From assembly GCA_029204225.1 (NCBI GenBank), contig CM055103.1, forward strand, positions 27,438,315 through 27,502,314: a DNA stretch of 64,000 bases, read 5' to 3'. The notes under the pieces are model-generated. The model was not told where the DNA came from. It made no database searches and saw only the letters and a program-made list of their open reading frames with translations. Positions 22,467 through 32,970 of the stretch are shown here, one piece after another (positions within the stretch are counted from its first letter, which is position 1; each line of letters starts with the position of its first letter). The stretch comes from Diphasiastrum complanatum (Eukaryota > Streptophyta > Lycopodiopsida > Lycopodiales > Lycopodiaceae). Made by a program: the position numbers and the translations under genes.

Positions 22467-24345
22467 TTAATTTTCTATATTTTCTATATCAGTATTAAGA
22501 ACTGATAAGGCAACAGCTCCTTCTATATTCTCGCTCCCCTCTATTTCGGGAAGGGCCTCAATGTCTTTTAAGACAAGAGAAATATCTGCTACAAAATTGT
22601 CTTCCTCTGTATTAGGAAGGACTTTTATTCCTTTTTGATCATATAAAATAAGATCTGTATCCTGAGCAACCTGAAAGGCTGTTAAGGCATGAGCAGCTTC
22701 CTTTTGAGGGCCCTCGATTGCAGGTGCAACGCTTACACCGTACTGGGCATAGGTTCTGATCAATTCTTGCCAAAATCTATATACATCATCAAGAGTATAT
22801 GACTCAAGATTGAACTGTCATCACAAAACACGAGAATCAGCAAATTACAAACAAAGATAGTAATAAAATATGAATCAGAATGAAATGAACTACAAATGAA
22901 TAGAATATTACCTTTTCAATATCTACATCCATAAATTATACCATTCAAAAAATAGCTTCGTATTATACAGGACGAACCATGCACAACTAACGACATCATG
23001 AAGTAGAGAATCAAATTCTCTATGTGTATTTGCAGCTGAGTTTAATTTTACACATAGAAAATTTAATACTCCCTCCTTATTTATCTTTACAAAAAGAATG
23101 TTCAGGCTCCAATGCCGACTGCAACAACCAAAATACAAATATCGATAAATTTATATTTATGAAAAAATTTCGTTCTTATTAAAGTAATGAAGCATGCAAC
23201 AATCCAGATTAAAGCAACAAAAACAAAAGAGCAATCCTTACTTATTTTCACATGGAATCAAATAGAATTTCGCCATAGGATTGCACTCGATAAAATAGAT
23301 AGCCTTCTCAAAATTGGCTTCTTTCGCCTTTACCGCTCTCATGAAAAATGGACTAACTACAAAAACTGTACCATGGGAATCGAAACTAATACTATTCTGC
23401 AAAAAAGAAACTTCGGCCTCAACTATTATATCTGAAATTTTCGAGGTCTTATCTTTTAGCTCAGCACAAAATTTGGGACCTAATCTAAAGCTTCTACGTG
23501 TATCTGGAAGAAAAAAAGTAAAAAAAGTTGCCAAAAAGATCAATTTTGTTAGCTAGGTAGGCCTTGTATTGATTATAATGGTCAGAATAAAAAAAAACCT
23601 GGGCTGGATTGTATGGAATTCTCAACAAAAGATTATGTACAGGAGCAGAAACAGAAGTGGAAACAATATTTACAGATTTCTATTTTGTCTAGCTCCTCTT
23701 GGGTAATCAATACTTTTGGTGATGAAACTTGCTGAGGAGCTGGACGAATAATAGGAGGAGAAAGAGGTGAAGATTCTCGATCGGAGTCAAATTCTCCAGC
23801 ATCTGACTCAAAGCTTAGGAAGACACGAGGTCTCTTGGTCGGGATACGTCTAGGAGGAAGGAAAGCAACTGGCCTTCGAGATCCAGCCTTCTTGGAGACA
23901 TGCTGCTTTCTCTTCCTCTTAGAGGTAGTAGGCACGTCGGTTCTATCCAGAGGCAGGTCTCTGGAGGTGCTGGCATTATCAACATGCAGACTAAAATATT
24001 TGTTCCGAAGCCTTTTGAGAATGACGAAATCCTTTGGCATGATGGTGACACGCTTGCATTGCCAAAAGACAAGTATCCTCAAAAAACTGGGACAAAAAAT
24101 CTTCTACAGCACCCTGTAAAAACCTGCATGGCTGTCACGGCAAAACGAACATTCAGCCCAAGTGACAGAGTGACATTCCGAACAGATCGGCCGAAAGGAA
24201 CTCTAGGGATCAACAATTCAGTTGATCTCTAGAGTTTTCTGATCTCCCTCAGCTAGACCTGCTTTCTGCCACGCCTACGGCCAGTACCAGGGGGAACACA
24301 GGAATGGGATGGCTGTACAGTGGTTATGTTGGTCATGGCCATCAT
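22467..24345 (-). pseudogene. Element X gene B: histone H3-like protein with long C-terminal extension
   Basis: Exon B1 runs from Met at 24345 to about 23674. It reads as a diverged histone H3 fold: LREIRK, RSTELLIP, PFGRSVRNV, then FEDTCLLAM and KRVTIMPKD, ending RLRN. A ~95-residue tail follows with basic clusters (SKRKRKQHVSKKAGSRR) and an acidic Ser-rich part. The H3 part has two TAG stops (24255-24253 and 24231-24229) and two frame slips around 24085-24050. A GTAAAT donor and the next exons (23503-23242, 23118-22912, 22814-22467) follow. Phases agree across B1-B3, and a stop or slip lies before B4. B4 ends with an acidic Glu/Asp-rich tail. H3 is normally nucleosomal, and no role for this fusion is known to me. 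Confidence 0.65.
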
Positions 24346-24424
24346 TCTCAGAAGAAGAAAATTAACAAAAAGAAGTTTGAACAAAAGAAAAGTGGATGAA
24401 AACAAAAAAAATTGCGATGAAAGG

Positions 24425-25076
24425 GCGCTTGAGATCGATACCAAAACTTAATATCGGTTTCGAGCGCAAGATCTACACAATTTATTTGAAGAAAAAAGAT
24501 GCACGCTCGAAAGCGATATTGCACTACCAGCGGAAAATTTTGCGAAAAAAAATGAAAATTCGGAGGACTTATATATACGAAATTTTTGCGCGTGTGAAAA
24601 AACGGCGAAGACACGTGTCGTTAGTTTATTGGGCCACGTGGAATGTCCGTACTGACAATGATGACCCAATTATGAGGCCACGTGGGCTGAGACACGTGCA
24701 CGAATCCGTTATCGACGCGTGTCATTCTCGCACGTGACAGATGTCAGAGCAATCATTCTAGGTACGGCGCATTTATTTTGACCAATCACATGTCGACACG
24801 TGTTCCTTCGCCACTCCACACGTGCGAATTTTTTTTCATTATAAATAGGTCTTTTTTGGTTCGGATTTTCACGCAAATTTACGATTGCTTTGCCGAATAT
24901 CGATTTCAAGCGCGCAGCTTGCTCTCATTACCTTTCGTTGACTATTTTGCGCTTGGATCCGATACTGCATCGTCAGGTATCGCATTCAAGCGCGCTTTGC
25001 ATCCCTTTTCTTTTCTGCTCTGTGTTCTTGCGCTCGGATCCGATACTCCAACTTCAAATATCTCTATCGAGCGCAC
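24425..25076. repeat. Mirror-arranged leader repeats around the divergent promoter
   Basis: The motif TATCGNTTTCAAGCGCGC, with variants, occurs three times after the plus-strand TATA (24898-24916, 24978-24995, 25058-25076). On the opposite strand it occurs after the minus-strand TATA (24519-24503, 24468-24451, 24440-24425). GGATCCGATACT appears at 24955-24966 and 25036-25047. All copies lie in predicted 5' leaders of genes C and B, each oriented with its own transcript. Function is unknown. Confidence 0.6.
24568..24848. promoter_or_regulatory. Divergent promoter with seven CACGTG boxes (genes B and C)
   Basis: Two outward-facing TATA boxes bracket the region: TATATATAAG on the minus strand (24577-24568, towards gene B) and TATAAATAG on the plus strand (24840-24848, towards gene C). 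Between them are seven perfect CACGTG palindromes at 24612, 24635, 24679, 24693, 24731, 24797 and 24819. CACGTG is the plant G-box/ABRE core bound by bZIP and bHLH factors. Seven in 213 bp is far above chance. The region is also more GC-rich than its flanks. Confidence 0.7.
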
Positions 25077-25284
25077 GTTACCTTGACATGCTTGCCTGAC
25101 CTACGGTTTACACCTGAGAGCGATATTTGAAACTTTAGTTCTGTTATTTTTCTTTAAAATGTCTAATTTTGAATCCAGTTTGTTTTTTTTTTAATGAATT
25201 TGGTATTACTGATAGGTTAGACTATTTTAAATACTTTTTTCTCCTTTTTTTTTTATTCTACCTTCTATAATTGAGGGCCCTGGT

Positions 25285-26756
25285 ATGGAGGCATTTTCTG
25301 AGATATATCTCAAATTTAAGTCCCTGCTCAGTACTCCGTTATTCAGATCTCAGAATAAGGACATGATTCATTATCAGGACCTGGTGGCAGTCGACAAGCA
25401 TATCTATAAAGCTAAGCTTGACAGAATGTTTACCAAGTTACATAATGATTTCAAGTCTGTAGATGAGTGCCCAATTCATAATAAAAAATGTAGATTTGTT
25501 GATTTTCAGTTTGCTTTTGTTTTTTTTTTTTTGGTTAAATACTGACGATTTGGAGGCTGTGCCCTCCACTTCTGAAGCAGCTTCTTCTAGTGGTACAAAG
25601 TCTGAAAAGTCAAAGATTGTAGATATAGATACTTTTTCTATTGATACGAGTGTTAATTTAGATGATTGTTCTGATTTTGATCCTGCTCGAAATAGGGCTA
25701 CTTTTATAGGCCCTAGGACACCCACTACATTTTCTCCTTCTGATAAATCTTTGATCACTTTGCCTACCTATAATATAGATAATAATTCAGATATAATTGA
25801 TTTTGATGCTGATGATCTTCTCCCTGGTGTTGAGCGGTACATGATAATAAGTTTTATCTAGAGAAAGATTGCTTGAAAATGGCTGTGGAGGAAATGCGCA
25901 ACAAAGAAGATGATCCACCTTCTGAGGAGGAGTTTCTTAGAATCCAAAATCAACTTGGTTTTCCACAGTCAACTGTCTATTCACCAACAATATTGACATA
26001 GAAAGGTGGACATAATATTGATGGAGAGACAATAATCAAAGAAGACAAAGCCAAATGCGTAAGTTTTTGTCTCTTATCAAGTACTAGTAGATTTGTTATG
26101 TCAGATTATATACTGGAGCTTACTTTGTTTTTTATCATTTTAGAAAACAATTTTCCTTGATGATTTCACAATTCGTCGAGGAGGGCAGAGATCTTCTGCT
26201 GGAGAATTCTCAAGAGATCATACACTAGGGTACTATCTAAAGTCCTTCAAGAATAATGAGATAATGTTGCCCATTCAAAGTTTCATCAACATGGTGAAAC
26301 TATGATTATGGCAATCAAGGCACTGTTTCATTTTCTTGGAGGACATAATTTCAATAAGGTGCATAAAATAATTTTTGTAAAACTATTGCGGTTAAAATTT
26401 TAGGATATGGACCATTGAGTTTCATGCTCAGATCAACTCATTTTGCAGTGTATGCTGCTTACGTTGATCTGAGTAAGCATGAAAACTATGAGCTATTGGA
26501 TCCATACGAAAGCAGCATGACATAATTTCAATAAGGTGCATAAAATAATTTTTGTAAAGGAAACTATTGCAGTTAAAATTTTAGGATATGGACCAGTGAA
26601 TTCCATGCTCAGATCATCTCATTTTGCAATATATGCTGCTTACGTTGATCTGAGTAAGCATAAAAACTATGAGCTATTGGATCCATACGAAAAAAGAAAA
26701 TTGTTGCATGATTCTAAGTTGCAACTTTTATTGGAAAAAATATCGGAAGCAGATTA
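25285..26756 (+). pseudogene. Element X gene C, unknown acidic Ser-rich protein
   Basis: The first coding block starts at the ATG at 25285 (MEAFSEIYLKFKSLL...). A protein-like second block (about 25541-25833) is acidic and Ser/Asp-rich. A third, in another frame, contains EEMRNKEDDPPSEEEFLRIQ. A donor at 26059 (TGC|GTAAGT) and acceptor at 26143 join in phase (DKAKC/KTIFLDDFTIRRGG). The C-terminal block is interrupted by a ~174-bp tandem duplication (26346-26519 and 26520-26692); the second copy runs on to a stop at 26756. TATA at 24840 and the G-box region make a plausible promoter. The 227-469 copy shares the C-terminus. No family is recognised. Confidence 0.45.
26346..26692 (+). repeat. Tandem duplication (~174 bp) inside gene C
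   Basis: Both units start CATAATTTCAATAAGGTGCA and end CCATACGAAA, with only scattered differences. The duplication disrupts the reading frame in the first unit. The homologous region at 260-470 is single-copy. Confidence 0.8.
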
Positions 26757-27179
26757 GATACTACTGAATTGTACTTTGTAAATATTTTTATTTAATATAC
26801 AAAATTTTATTGTGTCTATAGCCTACTGGCTTGTATAAATTTGCATGCTTTTTGAAATTTTTTATAATCCGTCAATTTTGTAGTATGACAAATTTGGATT
26901 CTTTTGTAGAACCATTGGAAAAGTTGCAGTATATAGCTATTTTTTGTGCAAGTCCTGCCATGTTGTGTACTTTTATGAAATGCCACTCTTGCTTGCCAAT
27001 GAGATTTTTCCATTTCCTTGCGATGACCATATGCTAAGACTTCCACTATTTTTTGCAAAGATGTCGAATGATGTCGTAATATGTGCTGCATGTCATAAAA
27101 ACATAATCTAAATCAGTACCAAAAGTATCTAATTTAATTGCACATATTTGTCTATCGTAGTGTAAAATCAAAATCTTAC

Positions 27180-29370
27180 TATATGTTGTGTTATATGATC
27201 AACACCCCATGCACTTTGAGCTGCATCCACAAATTCATTGGTTATTTTTTTTGTATCATTTAAACATCAGTATTTGAAAATTTATCTTTTCTCAAATATT
27301 TCACCATGTTGTCTAACTTTTTTCAAACTTCTACTTTGTGTATACGAGTAGAACCTTCTTCTTCAAAATCTTAAGTTGCTGCAATAATTTCTTTTCAAAC
27401 CGTGTATTGAACCTTAGATTGTTTGCCAGAATAATTTGATAAAAATCTTCGAGCTTTAGATCCTCCAATGCTCGGCTTGCATGGAATATTTTCTGTTTTA
27501 CCAGATAGCTTGTCATCTTTTTTTATTTTAATGTGGCCTTTATGTAAGCCTGCTTTGGACAACACATCCTCTAATCTGGAAATAGCTTCCTTCGCAGAGG
27601 CCTCTGGCTCGGGATTCTATGCAAACAAGATGTGAAGGTATATTATTTTTTCTATAATACGCACCTCCGCATGCAATGTACAGATATGAACATTTCGTAG
27701 AGGAATCGATAGTACAGGTTTCCAATTAGGATCTTCTCGATCTCTTGATACCCTTGTACTCCTTGTCATGTCTTTTGCTGTTTTCATGCAGTACAAACAA
27801 GGGTGTTTAGAGTTAGTGCCATGAGATACATTGAACATGCGTTTTAATGTCCTCAGATCTCCTGCTAAATGCCATTCAATGTTGAAAGTGCCAATTCCAG
27901 GAATATTGAGTGGAACTCCCTCCATATGATTTTTTATGGTGGCAGGATATGATGTTCTATTAAATATCCATGAGAGAATGTTATGGTCTTCTTTCAGCAC
28001 CTGAAGGAGAATACAAAAACATGATTAGCCTCATAATATTAACAAAGAGAAGATTTTAGATATGAAATCCATATTCAAATGATTATCCCTATTTATTATC
28101 CGAAGGACCGGTATACTTGAAATGCTGCCAACCACCAGATATCATTTTTTAATTGAACACTGAAATTGAGGCCTTCTGAGTTTTCTGAATTTGAAAGTGC
28201 TCCATTCATGATTGTGATACTAACTCTTTCTATTTTTTGTCCTTTTATAATTTCAGACTCATCTAACTTGAGAACAACTATCAACTTGTTATTGACATTC
28301 TCATTTGTAATACTGTAAAATTTTATGATGAATGTTAATAACTGATTAATGTCAATAAACAAATTGTTGGAATTGTTATATGCTAGACTTTCTCCTTTCG
28401 AACAATACACTTCATTTATAAGAGATGGATTATCAACTATTGTCTGCATACCATGGTTTAACATGTCTTTTTTTTTTAAAAGATGAAATGGTCGTGGGAT
28501 TGGAAACATTTTAACATTTACCTGTGCAAATGCCTCCTTTATCATCTTAAACATTGTTGCATATGCTTCCCTACTGATGCTAGAAAAGTCACATGCCCCC
28601 TGAAGCAATGTAGTATCTAATATTTTTTCAACTTCATCCATAATGCTATCAGTAACTGAAGTCTTAATCTTTTTCATTTTGTTATTATTTAACATTGATT
28701 TCATAGATTTAGAAGTCAAGATAGAGCCTAGTGAGTTTTCAATTGAAATCTCATCGGCCAAATGGTCTTCAACAATCAATGATGATCTGCATTGCAAACA
28801 TGATGTTCATGAAAATGTCAGTAGAAATTAGGACACTCATAGTATTCACAGCAGTATATAATAAGCAAATCAACAGAAAGTTGAAATGAATAAATAACAA
28901 AATTAGTGATTATGAATGAATCAAAAAGTTCAAGCAATATTCAATACCAAATAAGCTATAACTTACTTGAATGCACAGATTCATCTTTTTCTATGACCTC
29001 CTCTGGATGATAGATCACATATACCCTTGTTTACTAGTCTTTTCCTCTTGTTGCTTCGGACCTTTCTGTTGAGCACATCTATATCTTTAACAAGAGACAA
29101 ATATGAGATACACATGGATTGAAATACAATTTTTATCTCATCATTACTAGTTGTATAATGATGCAAAGAAGATTTCAACCTTTAGATCTCCTCCTTGAGC
29201 ATCTCATTTTCATCCAAACAAGTTTTCATCTTTGTAGATTTTTCTTCGCACTCCTTTGATATTTTCCTTGATTCCTCTTTCAAATAATGTATTCTTTGCA
29301 TTGAATTTGCATTTCCATAGAGCATCAAATTCTCGCAGTAACCCAAAAGGCCATTTTTACCATGACACAT
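27180..29370 (-). pseudogene. Element X gene D: putative nuclease/transposase-like protein
   Basis: The N-terminal part (29370-28981) is a coiled coil followed by a basic NLS-like cluster (RKVRSNKRKR), with one in-frame TAA. Then comes a 28797-28117 exon, a GTATAC donor, and an acceptor at 28001 starting a VLKEDHNILSW exon; the phase is preserved in both copies. Candidate catalytic or structural residues are Asp in LKLDESEI, Asp in WHLAGDLRTLKRM, a Cys pair in HPCLYC, and His/Glu in HICTLHAEVRIIEK. The spacing is reminiscent of RNase H-fold transposases with a zinc-binding insertion, but this is inference. Three stops in the last exon, including HILFA-W to TAG near 27616, show decay. I cannot name the family. 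Confidence 0.5.
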
Positions 29371-29993
29371 AGATTTTTAACTGACTCACCGAATGAAAAT
29401 CTAGATGTTGCAATGAACATGGATCAATAGGATACAATGTTCCTGATGACCATAAATCTACATGTTTTAGCTTTTTCTCCTTGTATCAGACCATATCAGA
29501 AGTTGACAATTTGGGTTGCTTTGAATTTCTCGTCCTGAGCGGAGCATATTCTGGTGACAGATCCACATGAAGATGATAAAGCTTTGTCATCAGTACAGTA
29601 GTATAGTAACAAACAACACAATGACAATAACAATGCTGGAGATGGTGCTAACGACTCTGTTGGAGATAGAGATGGCGCTAAACACTTGTTTTTGACCATG
29701 GAGATAGAGATGGCGTAGGCTTTTTTCAGATGTCACTCCTAATTCAAATTTTTCAGTGTTCCCAACTATTGGGAGGGAATATTTCAACATTTTGAAAAAT
29801 TATCTTTTAATTGTGGTTAAACACTAGTGAAGTTTGATGTGACTAAACTAAGGTGCATTCATTTACATGGAAAGTATTGCGGGCAGATGCGTAAAGAAGT
29901 TAGAAAATGATATTATAATTACTTTATAGTTATTTTTCTCTCTCCTACATGGCATTTCTTATAGGGCCCTCTTTGGGCCCATATTTTCTCTAA
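29371..29993. other. Right end of element X, no gene
   Basis: AT-rich sequence beyond the first visible gene D exon, which could hold its promoter and 5' UTR. The last 30 bp contain GGGCCC twice (29964-29969 and 29975-29980), then TTTTCTCTAA and the TGATG duplication. Confidence 0.4.
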
Positions 29994-29997
29994 TGAT

Positions 29998-31303
29998 GTG
30001 CTTTATGTTCCGGAAATCAAGAAAAATCTTCTTTCGGTTTCAACTATGTTAAAGGAAGGACTAGTTGTTGAGTTCAAAGAAGATAAGTGTCTTGTCAAGG
30101 ATCCTAAAAGATCACTCTTGATTATTGTTTCGGGAACAATGCATGCTGGCTTATTCATTATGGATACCTATGAGCGACGAATTCCCTCTACATGTCTTGT
30201 TGCTTCTACATCATAATCATTGGAGTTGGCTGAATTGTGGCACGCAAGGTTTGGGCATCTCAACTTTGCAAGTTTGAAGAAGCTGAAGGCATTTAATATG
30301 GTAGAAGACATTCCTACTATTGAGCAACTGGAAGGGCATATATGCGAGGGGTGCATACTTGGAAAGTTTCAAAGGAAACCTTTTCCAATTGATGGAACTA
30401 TAAGGGTTCTTGATAAATTTGATTTGGTTCATAGTGATGTTTGTGGTCCAATGAGGACCGAATCCATTGAAAAGTGCATCTATTTTGTGACTTTTATTGA
30501 TGACTTTTCCCATTTTACATGGATCTATCCTATGAAGGCTAAATCGGAAGCTTTTCAACGTTTCAAAGATTTTCTAGCAATGGTGAAAAATCAGTTTGGG
30601 CATTCTTTGAAGACCCTACGCACCGATCGAGGAGGAGAATACATTAAGAATACGCTGGTGCATTTCTTCAAGAAAAGGGAATTCTACATCAAATGACAAC
30701 TCCCTATACGCCTCAACAATATGGTGTTGCCGAGTGAAAGAATTGCACACTTATGGAGATGGCCCATTGCATGCTCAAAGCAAAGGGGCTGCCTCACAAG
30801 TTTTGGGCTGAAGCGATTATAATGGCAGCATACATAAGCAATCGTTGTCCTAATAAAGCATTGAAAGTATTAACTCCTTATGAAGTTTGGTATGGAAAGA
30901 AGCGTACAATCTCTCACTTTCGCATTTTTGTTGTACGACTTATGCTTTTGTTCCGGATAAACTTCGTACAAAGCTTGAGGTTGGAGTTAAATACATTTTT
31001 GTTGGCTATAGTAGTGAAAGCAAAGGCTATAGGCTGTTCAATTTGAGCACTAAGAAGATTATTGTTAGTCGTGATGTGCATTTTGATGAAAAGAATTCAT
31101 TAGATGTGGCCCCAACTCATATCTTGAATGGGGATAGCCCACATAGTGTGAATGTTGAAGTTTTTTCAGATTTAGTACCATTTTCTATTGCCAGAGATAA
31201 GGGGCAGGAATCAACCAGTTTTGACCTGCCCAACACCTCATCAAGTTTAGAGCCTAATGTTCATCAAGAACCGTCCGTTGTTGCTCAAAATTTGCCTACA
31301 TGA
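29998..31303 (+). pseudogene. Copia pre-integrase and integrase (resumed after element X)
   Basis: The frame resumes with LYVPEIKKNLLSVS, then the HHCC zinc-binding region (LWHARFGHLN...CEGCILGK). The catalytic core follows: Asp in HSDVCGPM, Asp in LRTDRGGEY, and the third acid in the GVAE block just before LMEMAHCML. An in-frame stop at 30217 precedes the HHCC region, and another stop follows YIK at 30696. TGA replaces a codon right after the catalytic-site Glu at ~30738, and a further slip occurs near 30935. All domains are recognisable but no full-length integrase can be made. Confidence 0.85.
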
Positions 31304-32098
31304 ACTGTTGGACAACAAGGACCAGTTTTGGAAGATCTTGGATAGCCAAGTGCAGTGTCGGAGGATCTTGGACAACAAATTGTAAGAAGAGACATGGTTG
31401 TTGGACAGGAAAAAAAAAAAAAATAGTCCCACGGTGGCTGTTGTCGACTTTGCAAGACAACAAAGTAAGTTCATTTTATGATGGAAAGACACGTGCCTCT
31501 ACAAAATCAGTGGACTGTGCTGATTTTTTAGATTTTTCTCTTACATCTCATGGAGATGTTGCGGAAGAACCTGATTTTTATGAGCAGGCCAAGGGAGTCA
31601 AATGTTGGGAGGATGCGATGCAAGATGAGTACGACTCACTTATGAAGAACCAGATTTGGGTTCTTGTTGATCTTCCTCATGGGAAGAAGGCAATTGGTTT
31701 TAGATGGGTATACAAAATCAAGTATAAGGCAGATGGTAGCATTGAAAGGTATAAGGCAAGGCTCGTTGCGAAAGGCTATGCTCAGCAAAAGGGGATTGAT
31801 TATGAGGAGACTTTTTCTTCTACTGCTAGGATGACTACTGTGAGAGTAGTAACCTCTTTGGTTGCCCATTTCGGTTGGCATTTGCGGCAACTTGACATAA
31901 AGACAACATTCCTCAATGGTGATCTCAATGAGGAAGTGTACCTTCAACAACCTACTAGTTTTTTGGTTGAAGGCCAAGAAGATAAACTTTGTCTTCTCAA
32001 GAAGGCACTTTATGGACTGAAGCAAGCTTTGAGGATGTGGTATCAAAAGATACATACCTATTTTTGTGATCGAGGGTTTACTAATAGTCCTAGCGAAT
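31300..32098 (+). pseudogene. Copia reverse transcriptase, truncated before the catalytic YVDD
   Basis: After a Gln/Gly-rich linker with an A13 run (31411-31423), the RT starts with WEDAMQDEYDSLMKNQIW. It continues through FRWVYKIKYKADG, KARLVAKGYAQQKGIDYEETF, the ARMTTVR block, QLDIKTTFLNGDL and LYGLKQALRMW. It breaks off at TNSPSES (about 32098), before the YVDD active site, and RNase H is absent. A short antisense copia RNase H piece (ANEVVWLQMMLEE, 32148-32110, minus) abuts it, so the truncation reflects a rearrangement with another copia copy. Confidence 0.85.
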
Positions 32099-32099
32099 C

Positions 32100-32568
32100 T
32101 GCCAATTGCCTCCTCCAGCATCATCTGCAACCACACTACCTCATTAGCCACCTAGAACTAAAAGTATTTTTATTTTGTTTGTTTTGAGTGAGACGTTCAG
32201 TGTCTCGCACGTTGGCGGCTTGACGCTCCTCTTACAAAATCGTTATGTTCTGCTCATTGGCAGATTTTCATGTATAGCTATTTTTTTGCTTGTTACAGAC
32301 TCTAATACATTGGTATTTCTATTTGCTTCACGCTTCTATATCTATGTCTGCGTTGATCCTATATATATGAATAATCAGACATGATCAATCCAAACTATAT
32401 TAATCAAAAGAAATGCATTAAGCTAATTCTAACTGATTGCAATGGGTTGTCATTTTCTTCCGCAGCCTTGCGTCTTCACGTCCACGCTTCATCTTGCAAA
32501 GGAGCGTGAAGCATGGACTGTCGCATTTTCCCAAAATCACGAGAATGCTGAAGGCCAGCGGAAAGTGT
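32100..32568 (-). mobile_element. Copia RNase H piece and LTR-like repeat (copy of 17.6-18.0 kb)
   Basis: 32165-32568 repeats 17647-18045 in the same orientation at about 90% identity (shared GAGTGAGACGTTCAG, TGACGCTCCTCTTACAAAA, GGAGCGTGAAGCATGGACTG). On the minus strand the 32151-32100 segment encodes an ANEVVWL-type copia RNase H piece. Together with the 17.6-kb copy it brackets the split copia, but neither is that element's own LTR. Confidence 0.65.
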
Positions 32569-32617
32569 GTTCTTAGTCATTTGGACTAAGTGTCGCAAAA
32601 TGCGAAAATGCCGAAGG

Positions 32618-32970
32618 TGTGGTGGGTTTCTTTCCTTGCCTAACCTGAATCCAAGATCTAGTCAATCTAGCATCAAAGAGACGGCGTTAGTTGTCACGCA
32701 GAGGTTCGTTCCCCATGAGAGCGATAGTATAGTTCAGATTTCAACATGAATGGAGGATCTACACTAACATCCATTAACACTACATTCATTAACCCTAATT
32801 CCATTAATCCTAAATCCACAACAATGATAGAAACTTACTCTTCTCTCTCTTCCTTTCTCTCTCACAAAAAGCATAAGAAATAGCAATCCCAATAATGATC
32901 AGATCCAACAATTAGTAAAATCCAAAGAAAGCATGAGAAATGGAGGAGAAGAGAGGAAGAGCAAGGACAT
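32618..32970 (-). repeat. LTR fragment (family E), 3' side of a minus-strand element
   Basis: 353 bp nearly identical to 41611-41963. Both begin TGTRGTGGGTTTCTTTCC and end GAGCAAGGACAT, with homology stopping there in this copy. The orientation is taken from the PBS found beside the 41.6-kb copy. This LTR is therefore truncated. Confidence 0.75.

Larger units (their letters stand above)
20618..29998. mobile_element. Element X: 9,371-bp insertion flanked by TGATG
   Basis: The insertion occupies 20623-29993. TGATG at 20618-20622 and 29994-29998 is a 5-bp target duplication. Removing the insertion and one TGATG rejoins the copia frame without gain or loss of bases. The ends (AGGCCTGCCC... and ...TTTTCTCTAA) show no convincing terminal inverted repeat and no TG/CA ends, so it is neither an ordinary LTR element nor an obvious TIR transposon. 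It carries four intron-containing genes, A (+), B (-), C (+) and D (-), all decayed. Convergent pairs A/B and C/D flank the divergent B/C promoter at 24.57-24.85 kb. A partial second copy lies at 226-2385. A composite of several elements cannot be excluded. Confidence 0.75.

Noticed and set aside
22467-24345. Gene B as the host's functional centromeric or replication-type histone H3
   Set aside because: The frame has two stops and two slips, carries a long non-histone tail with more exons, and lies inside an insertion. It is better read as an element gene.
20623-29993. Element X as a giant-virus or Polinton insertion
   Set aside because: No major capsid, packaging ATPase, protein-primed DNA polymerase or retroviral-type integrase is recognisable in the insertion. 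The histone alone is not enough.
20623-29993. Element X as a Helitron or an ordinary LTR element
   Set aside because: A 5-bp duplication excludes Helitron insertion between A and T. No RT, LTR or TG/CA ends are seen.
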